Of a stretch of 64,000 nt of DNA, positions 17,624 through 26,632 are shown one piece after another. The stretch covers positions 30,772 to 94,771 of IMG/VR virus record IMGVR_UViG_3300043425_001673; one strand, written 5' to 3'. Every line of letters starts with the position of its first letter. The first letter of the stretch is position 1. Position numbers and translations under genes: made by a program. The notes under the pieces were generated by a model that was given only the letters and a program-made list of their open reading frames with translations, was not told where the DNA came from and did not search any database. This stretch comes from a virus.

Positions 17624-17915
17624 ACGCAGCATGATGATGATTGAGATTGACAAAAGGGATGTTGAAATAGCGTCACTGAAAGAGCAGCTTGGTTTGTATG
17701 AATCATCGACGATGAGCATGGCAGAGGCTTTGAAAAGCATTTCCGAGCAGCTTTTCAGAGTCAGTAAATATGACGACAGGGATTGGAGTGAACTCAAGTT
17801 CATACTCGATAAATACGGTGTTGTTCTTGATTCTTCAGTCATGACGTATCTTTCACTTGCCATACCTGAATTTGTAAGGTGGAAACTGGGACGCACCGAT
17901 GAAAAGCCTGAATGA
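17598..17915 (+). CDS. Hypothetical coiled-coil protein
   Basis: 105 residues with GAGGA just before its ATG, overlapping both neighbours. An N-terminal helix has heptad-like spacing (DKRDVEIASLKEQLGLYE). A perfect copy of the genome's palindromic box (17789-17802) lies inside the coding sequence. Function unknown. Confidence 0.5.
   Translation: MSQTGNPFERSMMMIEIDKRDVEIASLKEQLGLYESSTMSMAEALKSISEQLFRVSKYDDRDWSELKFILDKYGVVLDSSVMTYLSLAIPEFVRWKLGRTDEKPE
17789..17802. promoter_or_regulatory. TGAAYTYRARTTCA palindrome, copy 2 (inside a gene)
   Basis: TGAACTCAAGTTCA, the reverse complement of copies 1, 4 and 8. It is the only copy inside a coding sequence, 97 bases before the loader gene start. 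Confidence 0.5.
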
Positions 17916-18486
17916 CAAGGATTACGTTCTCATGGGATTGCCGGAAAGATTCCGCAATGCCAACTGGGCTTTCATGCAAAAACATGGACTGGCATCCGAT
18001 TTTGAAAAATATTTGCGAAACTTATCACTTGCCAAGGAGCAGGGAATAGGTTGTTTTATAGGTGGAATTCCATCTTCAGGAAAAAGTTACAGTGCTGCCG
18101 TGATTGCAAAGGCATTTCGGCAGAATTTTTTTTCTGTGCAATGGCTTGATGCAATTGAAGGCTATCAGCTTTTATCGTGGAATCGTGATTTTCCCGATGC
18201 TGAATATGGGACCTGGATGACAAGAGCGCTGGCAGTCGATCTTTTGATTGTGGATAACTTTGGTGCTGAGAAAGCAACGAATAGAACCAAAATCCTGCTT
18301 GATGTTGTGAAGAGAAGAGTTGATTTAAAACTTCCAACTGTCCTCACAACAACACAAACACCAAATCAGCTTTCCGTTACTTATGATGGTGAGTCCATGG
18401 CCTGGATCAAGGATGCAATGAAGGTTGTCGAATTGAAAAAGAGAATCGAAAGTGAAAACAAAAAATTCATAGCGGATAATTTTTAA
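17899..18486 (+). CDS. DnaC-like AAA+ helicase loader
   Basis: 195 residues. Walker A GIPSSGKS near residues 55-62 and Walker B LLIVDNFG near residues 115-122 define a small AAA+ ATPase; the layout (about 50 residues, then ATPase core) and size match DnaC/DnaI/IstB-type loaders, which place the replicative helicase on DNA. The Walker B has Asp-Asn in place of the common Asp-Glu/Asp-Asp, noted as a small deviation. It ends one base before the helicase gene, strong support for partnership. Confidence 0.8.
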   Translation: MKSLNDKDYVLMGLPERFRNANWAFMQKHGLASDFEKYLRNLSLAKEQGIGCFIGGIPSSGKSYSAAVIAKAFRQNFFSVQWLDAIEGYQLLSWNRDFPDAEYGTWMTRALAVDLLIVDNFGAEKATNRTKILLDVVKRRVDLKLPTVLTTTQTPNQLSVTYDGESMAWIKDAMKVVELKKRIESENKKFIADNF

Positions 18487-18487
18487 G

Positions 18488-19780
18488 ATGGATCTTGATC
18501 GCGGACTTCTTGCAGCGGTAATTCGGGAGCAGGATTTTTCGGCTTTTCAGAAGATCAGCCAGGAAATGATTCAGGGTGATTCGATAGCAGCCTATCGTTT
18601 CATTGAAGCCTACTATCTTCAGTATCAAAAAATTCCGAGCTATGACCTGATCCTGAATCAGACCAACATAGATTTGATTCAGGGGATAAATCTCAGGGAA
18701 CCATCGGATTTTTTCGTTGATAAAATCAAGGAAAGGTATTTCTGGTTCAAGGCCAGGGATGGTGCGCAAAGCCTTGTGGCTGCTCTTGAAAGACAGGACA
18801 GCATTCAAAACATCAAGGCCATTCTAACGAGGATGCTTCATCAAGAACTTTATGATGCATCATCATCCGATAGTCTTCCGAGAAGTATTTTCAATAACGG
18901 CGATGAGATTCTGCGTGAGTATGAGAGAGCGAAACTTGAGGGTTTGACAGGTGTTCCAACTCCATGGCCAACAGTCAATCGCATGACCATGGGTTGGCAG
19001 CCTGAAGATTTTACTCTTTTTGTGAGTAGGCCAGGATCGGGTAAAACATTTTTGTTGATAGCCATTTTGCTGCATGCTTGGGAGTGTGGCTATAAAGTTA
19101 TGCTTTTCAGTACGGAAATGAAGATTCTCGCTTTGAAGAGACGTGTCATGGCGCTTCTTACAAAACTTTCATATTCATTGATTAAAGCTGGAAGGCTTTC
19201 GCCAAGTGAATACGAAATATTTAAAGATACTTTGCATAATTTTTCCGCTGATGATCGGTTCCTGGTTGTCGGCAACGACACCACTTTGAAGCGAAGCATC
19301 ATCGAGCAGAACATAGCTATGGGAAAGCCGGATCTTGTCGGCATTGATGGTTATTACATGGTTGAAGATGATATGGAAAAGCATCAAAAGGATGATCGTG
19401 GCGCAATCTGGAAAGTCGGAAAAAAAATTGCTAAAAAATATCAGGTTCCTCTTCTCGTGACGCATCAGTTAAACCGAAAACCTCAACATGAAAAGCCGGG
19501 ACAAAAACCCACTCTTGACAGGCTTGCTCATTCCGATGCTGCGGGCATGTATGCGGACTTTGTCTTTTCCATCTGGCAGACAGAGGAAATGTTCAACGAC
19601 AAAAGACTTGGCTTGAACCCAATGAAGACTCGGGATTCGGAATTGAAGGATGCGATCGAAATAAGATGGGACCTTACCAATGGAAACTTCACGGAAATAG
19701 ATCGCAACGCAGTAACCTCAGAAACCTCGCAGGTGGTGGACTACACGCAGCCTCAAGAAATTTCTGATATTCCTTTTTGA
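18488..19780 (+). CDS. DnaB-like replicative helicase with SSB-like DIPF tail
   Basis: 430 residues. The RecA-like motor starts with PWPTVNRMTMGWQPEDFTLF, a DnaB/gp41 signature, followed by Walker A SRPGSGKT near residues 178-185, a glutamate-containing FSTEMK, Walker B-like LVGIDGYYM and VTHQLNR (motif H4). The N-terminal 140 residues are the helical domain. It is the 5'-3' helicase of the replication fork. The last four residues are DIPF, the same as the tip of the phage's own gp32-like SSB; bacterial SSB tails use DIPF to recruit partners, so a tail of this kind on a helicase is unexpected. It may compete with or mimic SSB. Confidence 0.85.
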   Translation: MDLDRGLLAAVIREQDFSAFQKISQEMIQGDSIAAYRFIEAYYLQYQKIPSYDLILNQTNIDLIQGINLREPSDFFVDKIKERYFWFKARDGAQSLVAALERQDSIQNIKAILTRMLHQELYDASSSDSLPRSIFNNGDEILREYERAKLEGLTGVPTPWPTVNRMTMGWQPEDFTLFVSRPGSGKTFLLIAILLHAWECGYKVMLFSTEMKILALKRRVMALLTKLSYSLIKAGRLSPSEYEIFKDTLHNFSADDRFLVVGNDTTLKRSIIEQNIAMGKPDLVGIDGYYMVEDDMEKHQKDDRGAIWKVGKKIAKKYQVPLLVTHQLNRKPQHEKPGQKPTLDRLAHSDAAGMYADFVFSIWQTEEMFNDKRLGLNPMKTRDSELKDAIEIRWDLTNGNFTEIDRNAVTSETSQVVDYTQPQEISDIPF

Positions 19781-19787
19781 GAAAAAA

Positions 19788-20888
19788 ATGGACGCACAAG
19801 GCATCGAGCATATATTGCGTGAACTCGGTTCTGAGAAGATCAGAACCAAAAACAATACGGTTCATGCGACCTGTCCTTATGCGCCTTATGCGCATCAAAA
19901 AGGAAAGGACTCTCATCCGAGTTTCGGTGTTGAAATCAATAGTGCCGGGACATCCAAGTGGGGTTGTTTTGCCTGTGCGAACGGAGCCAACCAAACGTAT
20001 TCGCTGATTTATCGCTTCAGGGATTATACGGGGATATTCAGGCAGGATTTGATCGACTACATCAAGGAGCGCGAGGGGGAAAGCCTGAGCTATAAGCTTT
20101 CAAAAATGGAATGGCGTCCTGCAAAACGGGTTGAGAATCCTCAATACGTATCCTCGCGTGTGCCTGACTATGAGCCAAAATTCGATATCAAGGATTATGC
20201 AGAAGTCCTTTCCTATCTGCCGACCTATGCCATGGAAAGAGGAATCACACCGCAGCTGGCCATGCGCTGGAAACTGGGCTGGCTCAGGGCTGGCATGCAG
20301 CTGGCAGATGGTTATATCGCAAATTACGACAGACTTTTTTTCACGATCATCGACCATGAGCAGAGGATGATAGGCTGGTCGGGACGCCTGATTCAATCCT
20401 TTCCGGCTGATTATGCCTATGCACCACCGAAGTATCATCATGCGCCTGAAATCAAAAAGGAGAAGTATCTTTACGGTGAAAACCTGATCGACACGAAGCT
20501 GAGGATTGGTTTCGTCGTCGAGAGTTTCATGGACGTGTTGAATTTGGCTGGGTTTGGCTGGAAAAATGTCTTGGCGATTATGGGAGCAAATGCTAGCTTT
20601 ACGCAATTATCAAAGCTGGCAAAATGGTTCGATCACGTTTATGTCCTAAGACATGCGGACCAAGCTGGTTTTGAAATGGCTGAAAGACTTAAAGCACAGT
20701 TAAAGACCATTGGTGTTCAATGTGAAGTTATAGAGCCGTTGCCGGAAAGAAAAGATGCTGGCGAGTGGACAAGGCAGGAAGCCGATTGTGTACTTCAAAA
20801 TCTAGGGATTGATTATGGTGTCAACGCACAAGTTGAAGAAAAAAGCAGAGAGGGAGAAGGAAAAGCAGAAACTCATGCGAATGAGTGA
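19788..20888 (+). CDS. DnaG-type primase
   Basis: 366 residues. An N-terminal zinc site (ATCPYAPYAHQ near residues 28-38, WGCFACANGA near residues 63-72) matches the CHC2-type zinc domain that reads the template. The central part and a Toprim-like domain (GFVVESFMDVLNLAGF near residue 243, then YVLRHADQAGFEMAERL near residue 285) contain the Glu and Asp expected for metal binding; the DxD is written as HADQAG. It would make RNA primers with the adjacent helicase. It is shorter than DnaG, as usual in phages. Confidence 0.85.
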   Translation: MDAQGIEHILRELGSEKIRTKNNTVHATCPYAPYAHQKGKDSHPSFGVEINSAGTSKWGCFACANGANQTYSLIYRFRDYTGIFRQDLIDYIKEREGESLSYKLSKMEWRPAKRVENPQYVSSRVPDYEPKFDIKDYAEVLSYLPTYAMERGITPQLAMRWKLGWLRAGMQLADGYIANYDRLFFTIIDHEQRMIGWSGRLIQSFPADYAYAPPKYHHAPEIKKEKYLYGENLIDTKLRIGFVVESFMDVLNLAGFGWKNVLAIMGANASFTQLSKLAKWFDHVYVLRHADQAGFEMAERLKAQLKTIGVQCEVIEPLPERKDAGEWTRQEADCVLQNLGIDYGVNAQVEEKSREGEGKAETHANE

Positions 20889-21435
20889 GCAGCGTTTAAA
20901 GCAGGTAAACCCGCCGACTTTCAATTTTAAGGAAAGTGATCTTCTCGTTTTGCAGCAAACTGTCAAGCAGCTTGTTTCTGCAAACAACAATCATCATGAT
21001 ATAATCAAGGAAGTTGAGACATCGCTTAAGGAAAAAGTGATCCAGTCTCATATCATGTGTCAGGTGATTCTCAAAATTCTTGTCGATAAAGGTCTGACGA
21101 CAGTCGAGGAAGTTGATGATCTTACCCGGCAGGCTCAGACCAAGGATTCCGGGTATGTGAAAAAGAAAGGTCCAGCGAAAAGCGGGGACCTTCTTTTAAT
21201 TTCATTCATGCTCTATGATTCGGCAGGTGAACTGGTTGAGGATCGCTCAAAAGAGGTTCTTGCATACAATCTGGGCAGTGGAGGACTTCCATGTGATGCT
21301 CAGCTTGAGGGTATTGTTGAACGTGAAACAAGGCATTTGACGGTGGTGTTTGGTGAAAACTTTACCCACAAACATCTAATTGGTCATGAGTTGATGCTGC
21401 ATCTTACTTGTCATGATGTGCAGGTCAAAGCTTGA
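20815..21435 (+). CDS. FKBP/trigger-factor-like PPIase-domain protein
   Basis: 206 residues. The ATG at 20815 was chosen because AGGGA lies six bases upstream; the gene overlaps the primase end by 74 bases. The N-terminus is highly charged and helical (KKKAEREKEKQ), followed by an alpha-helical region. Residues about 123-204 look like an FKBP/trigger-factor fold: KSGDLLLISFMLYDSAGELVED, then YNLGSGGLPCDAQLEGI and LIGHELMLHLTCHDV match the GD-V-I-Y...DG, lGxGxxxPxFExxlxG and LxGkxaxFxVxvkxV framework. A proline-isomerase or chaperone-like role is suggested by this framework; catalytic residues are not all present. Confidence 0.5.
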   Translation: MVSTHKLKKKAEREKEKQKLMRMSEQRLKQVNPPTFNFKESDLLVLQQTVKQLVSANNNHHDIIKEVETSLKEKVIQSHIMCQVILKILVDKGLTTVEEVDDLTRQAQTKDSGYVKKKGPAKSGDLLLISFMLYDSAGELVEDRSKEVLAYNLGSGGLPCDAQLEGIVERETRHLTVVFGENFTHKHLIGHELMLHLTCHDVQVKA

Positions 21436-21466
21436 CTTTTCCCACTCCAAAAAGGGGAAAAGCCGA

Positions 21467-22027
21467 ATGGGATTGAATGAATGTGCTTTTTTACTGATGT
21501 CGTGCATAAGCCTTGTGAAGCCCTTGAAAAAGGACCTTTCACATCTGGATAACCAGGAAATCAAAAGGTATAACCTCGCTATCAATGAAGCAGCACTGCG
21601 TTACAACATAAGTCCTTATCTTTTGCTGGCCATTTTCAAGGTTGAATCCAACTTTGGACGCAACATGGTTTCGCAGACCAATGATCACGGACCTATGCAA
21701 ATCAATACGTGGTGGTTCAGGCGTCTTGGAATCAGCAAGAAAACGGTCCGCAGTCCAGAGGGAGCGATGGTGGTCGCAGCCAAGATTTTGGATTATGCGC
21801 GTGAAGACCAGGGAAAAAACCGCAGGTGCTGGTGGTCGGCATACCATAGTGTGACGCCTGAGTATCGAAGGATATATGAAGCCAGCATTTTAAAAGCTTT
21901 GCGAGATATGGGATTTCGTGCAAACTGTAGCTCAGAGTTTTTAAACAGTTATTTGTCTGCTCTTGAGGTTACTGCTCAGCTTCGCGTTGACGCAGGCGCA
22001 ATTTTGGCATCACATAATCCCGAGTGA
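21467..22027 (+). CDS. Lytic transglycosylase (SLT-type lysozyme)
   Basis: 186 residues from the ATG at 21467, which has AGGGG about ten bases upstream. Residues 7-18 are hydrophobic and may be a signal or anchor. The SLT core follows: NISPYLLLAIFKVESNFGRNM contains the expected catalytic Glu, followed by GPMQINTWWFRRLGI (the GLMQI-like motif) and the YHSVTPEY motif. It would cleave the glycan strands of peptidoglycan during entry or lysis. Its stop codon TGA is also the first three bases of palindrome copy 3. Confidence 0.8.
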   Translation: MGLNECAFLLMSCISLVKPLKKDLSHLDNQEIKRYNLAINEAALRYNISPYLLLAIFKVESNFGRNMVSQTNDHGPMQINTWWFRRLGISKKTVRSPEGAMVVAAKILDYAREDQGKNRRCWWSAYHSVTPEYRRIYEASILKALRDMGFRANCSSEFLNSYLSALEVTAQLRVDAGAILASHNPE

Positions 22028-22038
22028 ATTTGAGTTCA
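22025..22038. promoter_or_regulatory. TGAAYTYRARTTCA palindrome, copy 3
   Basis: TGAATTTGAGTTCA. Its TGA is the stop codon of the transglycosylase gene and it ends five bases before the ATG of the glycosyltransferase, which has no SD. Confidence 0.65.
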
Positions 22039-22043
22039 GTCAC

Positions 22044-24335
22044 ATGCGTATTTTGTTTTATGCTAAGAGTCCTGATGCGACAGAGGTTTATAGGGTTCAG
22101 ATTCCAGGCAAGTATCTTGCGAGAAAGCCTGGGATCGAAGTCCGCATGACTTACGCTGAAAAGCATCCCAAGTTTCCTGATTCCGGTGTGAAAAATCATG
22201 ACATTCAGTGGGCTGATGCGATCATCTTTCAAAGGCCAGCGACTGAACTTGTTCTGAACGTTCTGAAAATCATCAAAAATAACCATCCTGACAAAATCAT
22301 CCTGCTCGACTACGACGACGACTATTACAGCGTTCCAACCTGGAATCCTGGATATACCTTCATTCGAGTCAATGAGAAGTTCTGGCCACAGTTTCCGGCT
22401 CTCGTCGATGGAGTTATCACATCGACCGAGCCTTTGGCTGATGTCTTCAGACAAAAAACGGACAAGCCGATAACGGTGATTCCGAACGGATTCGATTTTG
22501 AGGAATTTGATCAGATAGAGTCAGCGCCGGATCTTTTCATTGAAAACCCTGGCTACGACAAGAAGGCAAACAAGTCCTATCGAAACTACAGTCTGAACCT
22601 CAATGAGTTTCGAGCGGTCCAGGAAGGCAGGCATCTGATCACCTGGGCTGGTTCAAGATTTCACTTCATGGATCTTGAATACATTGCAGAGGACGTGAAA
22701 AAGATCATCAAGGAACGCAGTGATGTGAACTTCATGTTTGTCAGTTATTTGCAGGCGAACGTGCTGAAGGATGCACCACCAAACAGAATTTACAGCACAG
22801 CCGGAATGAGTCCTGTGTCAAGATTCTATGGCCTTTTGAAGGCGCTTGATTCGGACATCATGCTGGCACCGCTTGATCCTTGTCAGTTTAACCGGAGTAA
22901 GTGTGTTGTTGGGGGAACCAGAGTAGTCACAAGAAATGGCATATTTGAAATTAAAGATTTGGTTCCCCATAGAATTAACGATGCCATTACACCTATTGAA
23001 ACATCAGTATGGGTTGATCAGGATCAAAATTGGAAAGCTGCTAAGGCTTCTTATTTTGCTCTGAATCAAGCAACAATTAAACTTCAGACATCATTTGGAT
23101 ATGAGATAGAAGGTACTGAAGATCATCGCATTCAAAATAAGGACGGTGACTGGGTAAAGCTTTCTGATTTTCGACTAGGTGATGAGATTAAATTATCGCC
23201 ATTTGAATTTCCTGAAGTTCCTTATCAAATGACGCAATGGCCATTTATGACGAGCAGGGTTGAATTGAATTTCCCTGATTTTGAGGCATTGAATTGCGCC
23301 AAGTTGATTATAAACGAAGATTGGGGACGGCTATTAGGTTATATTCTTGGTGATGGTTATATGAATGGAGTCAATCGTGTTCAGATAAGTTGTACGAGTG
23401 ATCATACTGATGTGATTGAAGATGTAGAGAGACTTTTTCATTCAATTGGTTTGCGATCATTTAGATCACAAAAAAAGCCGAAAAAAACAGCCAAAGGCGT
23501 GGATATAGTGGTAACAAGCACTCATCTTATGCGATGGCTCAAACATCATAATTTGATAGGTCCAAAAGGGAAGGTTTTTAGAATTCCAGAATTTATAATG
23601 AAAAGTCCAAAGTCGGTTATCTGTGAGTTTTTGAGGGGATTGTTTGAGTCTGATGGTTATACTGTTGAGCATGATCAGTGTCTTGTTGGTCTGACAAGTA
23701 AAAGTAGAGAACTTTTACAGGATGTGCAATTTTTGTTATTAGGCTTTGGTATCAAATCAAAGATTGTATCCAAGAAGATTAAACTTCAACAATGGTTAGA
23801 GCCAAGGCATTATTGGGAGTTACAACTTCGGTCTAAATCATCTCGAATTTTCCATGAGAAAATAAATTTTATTTCCTGTAAAAAGCGTGAAAAATTAGCT
23901 GTTCGGACTAAGTCAAAGCCAAGCAACAGAACTGATGATTGGGATTGGTCTGACAGTGTTGTATCCATACAAAAATCAGTGGCAGATGTTTTTGACATCA
24001 CTGTTCCTGGTCCTAATTATTATCTTGCAAATGGTTTTGTGAGCCATAACAGCAATTTAAAAATTTTGGAAATGATGGCACTTAAGGCTTTCCCGGTTTG
24101 CAGCCGTTGGGATGCCTATGAGGATGATCTTGATCCAGAACTGAACGACGACACTACGCATGGACTTTTGGTCGGCTATGAGCGTGGTGATTGGTATCGC
24201 GCAATGAATGAAGCCTTGGAGCGATCCAGGGACAAATCCTTCAAGGCAGTCAATGACGCTTATGTGAGAGCAACGCACGATGCGAGTCTGCGTTCAGATT
24301 TATACATCTCATTCATCGAAAGTTTGAAAAAATGA
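22044..24335 (+). CDS. Glycosyltransferase interrupted by a LAGLIDADG intein
   Basis: 763 residues as translated, 380 after removal of the intein (residues 287-669). The ATG at 22044 begins MRILFYAKSPDATEVYRV and follows the palindrome; the longer frame from 21963 overlaps the previous gene. The exteins form a GT-B glycosyltransferase like those of phages and group 1 families: N-terminal Rossmann half with LLDYDDDYY near residue 89, then the acceptor/donor half with VTGAGSR-like TWAGSRFHF near residue 207 and NRSK/SNLKILEMMALKAF at the splice junction, matching NxxKSxLKxLExxAxG. Insertion at this conserved Ser means an unspliced protein would be non-functional. Followed by another glycosyltransferase (ATGA overlap). 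Confidence 0.8.
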   Translation: MRILFYAKSPDATEVYRVQIPGKYLARKPGIEVRMTYAEKHPKFPDSGVKNHDIQWADAIIFQRPATELVLNVLKIIKNNHPDKIILLDYDDDYYSVPTWNPGYTFIRVNEKFWPQFPALVDGVITSTEPLADVFRQKTDKPITVIPNGFDFEEFDQIESAPDLFIENPGYDKKANKSYRNYSLNLNEFRAVQEGRHLITWAGSRFHFMDLEYIAEDVKKIIKERSDVNFMFVSYLQANVLKDAPPNRIYSTAGMSPVSRFYGLLKALDSDIMLAPLDPCQFNRSKCVVGGTRVVTRNGIFEIKDLVPHRINDAITPIETSVWVDQDQNWKAAKASYFALNQATIKLQTSFGYEIEGTEDHRIQNKDGDWVKLSDFRLGDEIKLSPFEFPEVPYQMTQWPFMTSRVELNFPDFEALNCAKLIINEDWGRLLGYILGDGYMNGVNRVQISCTSDHTDVIEDVERLFHSIGLRSFRSQKKPKKTAKGVDIVVTSTHLMRWLKHHNLIGPKGKVFRIPEFIMKSPKSVICEFLRGLFESDGYTVEHDQCLVGLTSKSRELLQDVQFLLLGFGIKSKIVSKKIKLQQWLEPRHYWELQLRSKSSRIFHEKINFISCKKREKLAVRTKSKPSNRTDDWDWSDSVVSIQKSVADVFDITVPGPNYYLANGFVSHNSNLKILEMMALKAFPVCSRWDAYEDDLDPELNDDTTHGLLVGYERGDWYRAMNEALERSRDKSFKAVNDAYVRATHDASLRSDLYISFIESLKK
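22902..24050 (+). mobile_element. Intein with LAGLIDADG homing endonuclease
   Basis: 383 residues, Cys1 at 22902 (SK/CVVGG) to Asn at 24050 (FVSHN/S). Block A CVVGGTRVVTRNG, block B GTEDH (TxxH), two LAGLIDADG motifs LLGYILGDGYM and FLRGLFESDGYT, block F VADVFDITVPG and block G VSHN, then Ser+1 in the extein. All the splicing residues (Cys1, TxxH His, penultimate His, terminal Asn, Ser+1) are present, so it should splice. A bifunctional intein in a glycosyltransferase is unusual because inteins usually sit in replication or packaging proteins. Confidence 0.9.
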
Positions 24336-26632
24336 AATACTCGCTCATTATTCCGACTGTAAAGCAGACAGAACTTGTGCGGTCCTGTATCGAGAAGATT
24401 AAAAAATTTGAAGTGAAGGACACCTATGAAATCATAGTTGTCGATGATGGTAGTGATTACAACACTCAGATTTGGCTGCGTGGTTATTGTCAAAAGCATG
24501 AAGTGAAATTCATTGCAAAAGAGGATAACCGTGGTTTTGCGCACACGGTCAACACCGGGCTGCGTGAGGCCAAGGGTGAGTATCTGATTCTGGTCAATAA
24601 CGACATCGAATGGCTGAAGCCGATTCTTTGGAAGTTTGATCAGATATTCCAGGCCAATTCCGCTATCGGTGTCATTGGTGCGAAGCTGATGTTTCCCCCT
24701 GGTGAAATCGTTCAGCATGCCGGGGTTTGTCGTGTTGGCAAGACCGCACATTTCGTTCATATCAACAAGCAAAGTCCGCGCAATCATCCAAGTGTCAATG
24801 TCAGTCGATACTTTGAAAGCGTGACTGGTGCGCTCTACGGCATCAGGCGTGAGGCTTTTGAGAAAATCGGTTACTGGAACGAGAACTATTTTTTAAGCTG
24901 CGAGGATACGGAATACTCCCTGAGAGCATGGCAGGCTGGTTATCGGGTGTTCTATTCCCATGAGATTGAAGCCATTCATCATGAGGGATACACCAGGGGT
25001 AATACCGATCACACCAAAAAGGTGAAAGGTCTTGTCTGGTTTCAAAAGGAGCGTGAAACGCTTCCAAAGTTTTATGAGGATGTGAAGCGCTATAACCTGG
25101 ACGCGATTTCCTCAACCGTTCATAGGCTGAACTCCGACACCAAAGCTGCAGCTGAAAATGTTCCGATTCAGCAGCCGCCACGAAAACCCAAAAAGCTGGA
25201 AGTCGGCTGTGGCAATTTCCCGCAGCCCGGTTACATTCATCTTGATGTGCGGAAATTTGATCACATTGATGTTGTCTGTGACTTTTCCAAGGAAAAGCTG
25301 CCGTTCCCTGATAATGACCTGGATGAAATTCTATCGAATCATTCCATCGAGCATATCAGCTGGCGACTGCTTCCCCATGTTATCGGTGAATGGTTCAGAA
25401 CGCTGCGTCCAGGCGGTCGCGTATTTTTCAGAACGCCGGATCTTGAGTTCATTTGCCGAACCTATCTTCAAAGCAAGACCACGCCAGAGCATCCCAACGA
25501 TGAAGGCTGGGTGAGGGACCATTACGGTGCGGTGAGTCCTGCATGGTGGGCCAACATCAAGCTGTTTGCTGGTCAGGACTATCCCAGCAATTTTCATTTC
25601 CTGGCTTTTGATTTTGAAATGGCCAAGCTGGTTTTGGAAAAGCATGGCTTTGTGCGGGTGAAAAGACTTCAGATTGAGCCTGTCTTTAGTCCTGGGGAAC
25701 TTCAGATTGAAGCCTATAAGCCTGACGGCTCTCTCGCTGTTCCTGAAATCAGCATCAATCGCATTCTGGTCAAAAGACGTGCTGCCATGGGTGATGTCGT
25801 TCTCACAACTCCGATCGTAAGACGCCTAAGGGAAATTCACGGACCTGATGCGATCATAGATGTGGCAAGCGACTGTGGCTCAGTCTATGTCGGCAATCCT
25901 TATGTCAATGGGGTTTACGGCAACAATCATTCGCCGAATGGATACAGTCAGGTGATCGACCTGAACTTTGCCTACGAGAAAAAACCTGAGCAGCATGTCA
26001 TAGAGAGTTATACGGAAGTCGCATTTCCGAATGGAGTCGATGGAACCTATGACAAACGTACTGAGATTTTTCCGACCGACCAGGACAGGGATATCATCCT
26101 TGAAAAGCTGAAGGCGAACGGACTTAATCCTGAACGCTGCATTGTGATGCATCCTGCTGTGAGTTGGAAAAATCGAACATGGCCAAAGGATCGCTGGCAG
26201 AAGACCGCTGAACTTCTGGCCAAGGAGGATTACAAGATCATAGTCCTTGGAGCCGGTGCTGATCATAAATGGCAGGCACCAGGAGTCTTTGATTTAAGCG
26301 GTAAACTGACGATACAGCAGATTGCATATCTGATCGGCATGTCGGCTTGTTTCGTGGGGAGCGATTCAGGTCTGCTTCATGTTGCGGGCACAACCAAAAC
26401 GCCAATCGTCGGGATTTTCACCAGCGCAAAAGGTGAATGGCGGGTTCCTTTCAGAAATGGCGAATATGGGGGGGATTGCAGCATAGTCAAACCCTCCATT
26501 GAGTGCTATGGTTGTCTCGCAAAAGAGAACCGGCCAGCGGTCTTCTGTGATTGCAGGCGCGGTGATTACGCTTGTTTGGCTCAGATTACTCCCGAGATGG
26601 TTGTGAAAGCCGTTAAGGAGTTTTTGGTATGA
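24332..26632 (+). CDS. Trifunctional protein: GT2 glycosyltransferase, methyltransferase, GT9-like heptosyltransferase
   Basis: 766 residues. Residues 1-235 are a GT2 domain (SLIIPTVKQTELV, VVDDGSD, LVNNDIEW for DxD-like metal binding, and SCEDTEYSLRAW). Residues about 285-430 are a class I SAM methyltransferase (KLEVGCGNFPQPGYIHLDV, then HSIEHISWRLLPHVIGEW and LRPGGRVFFRTPDLEF). Residues about 480-766 resemble a GT9/heptosyltransferase (RAAMGDVVLTTPIVRRL, VMHPAVSWKNRTWP, SDSGLLHVAGTTKTPIVGIF). Three separate transfer activities in one chain suggest construction of a methylated glycan, perhaps on phage particles or the host surface. The fusion is the odd point; no frameshift is seen. Confidence 0.85.
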   Translation: MKYSLIIPTVKQTELVRSCIEKIKKFEVKDTYEIIVVDDGSDYNTQIWLRGYCQKHEVKFIAKEDNRGFAHTVNTGLREAKGEYLILVNNDIEWLKPILWKFDQIFQANSAIGVIGAKLMFPPGEIVQHAGVCRVGKTAHFVHINKQSPRNHPSVNVSRYFESVTGALYGIRREAFEKIGYWNENYFLSCEDTEYSLRAWQAGYRVFYSHEIEAIHHEGYTRGNTDHTKKVKGLVWFQKERETLPKFYEDVKRYNLDAISSTVHRLNSDTKAAAENVPIQQPPRKPKKLEVGCGNFPQPGYIHLDVRKFDHIDVVCDFSKEKLPFPDNDLDEILSNHSIEHISWRLLPHVIGEWFRTLRPGGRVFFRTPDLEFICRTYLQSKTTPEHPNDEGWVRDHYGAVSPAWWANIKLFAGQDYPSNFHFLAFDFEMAKLVLEKHGFVRVKRLQIEPVFSPGELQIEAYKPDGSLAVPEISINRILVKRRAAMGDVVLTTPIVRRLREIHGPDAIIDVASDCGSVYVGNPYVNGVYGNNHSPNGYSQVIDLNFAYEKKPEQHVIESYTEVAFPNGVDGTYDKRTEIFPTDQDRDIILEKLKANGLNPERCIVMHPAVSWKNRTWPKDRWQKTAELLAKEDYKIIVLGAGADHKWQAPGVFDLSGKLTIQQIAYLIGMSACFVGSDSGLLHVAGTTKTPIVGIFTSAKGEWRVPFRNGEYGGDCSIVKPSIECYGCLAKENRPAVFCDCRRGDYACLAQITPEMVVKAVKEFLV

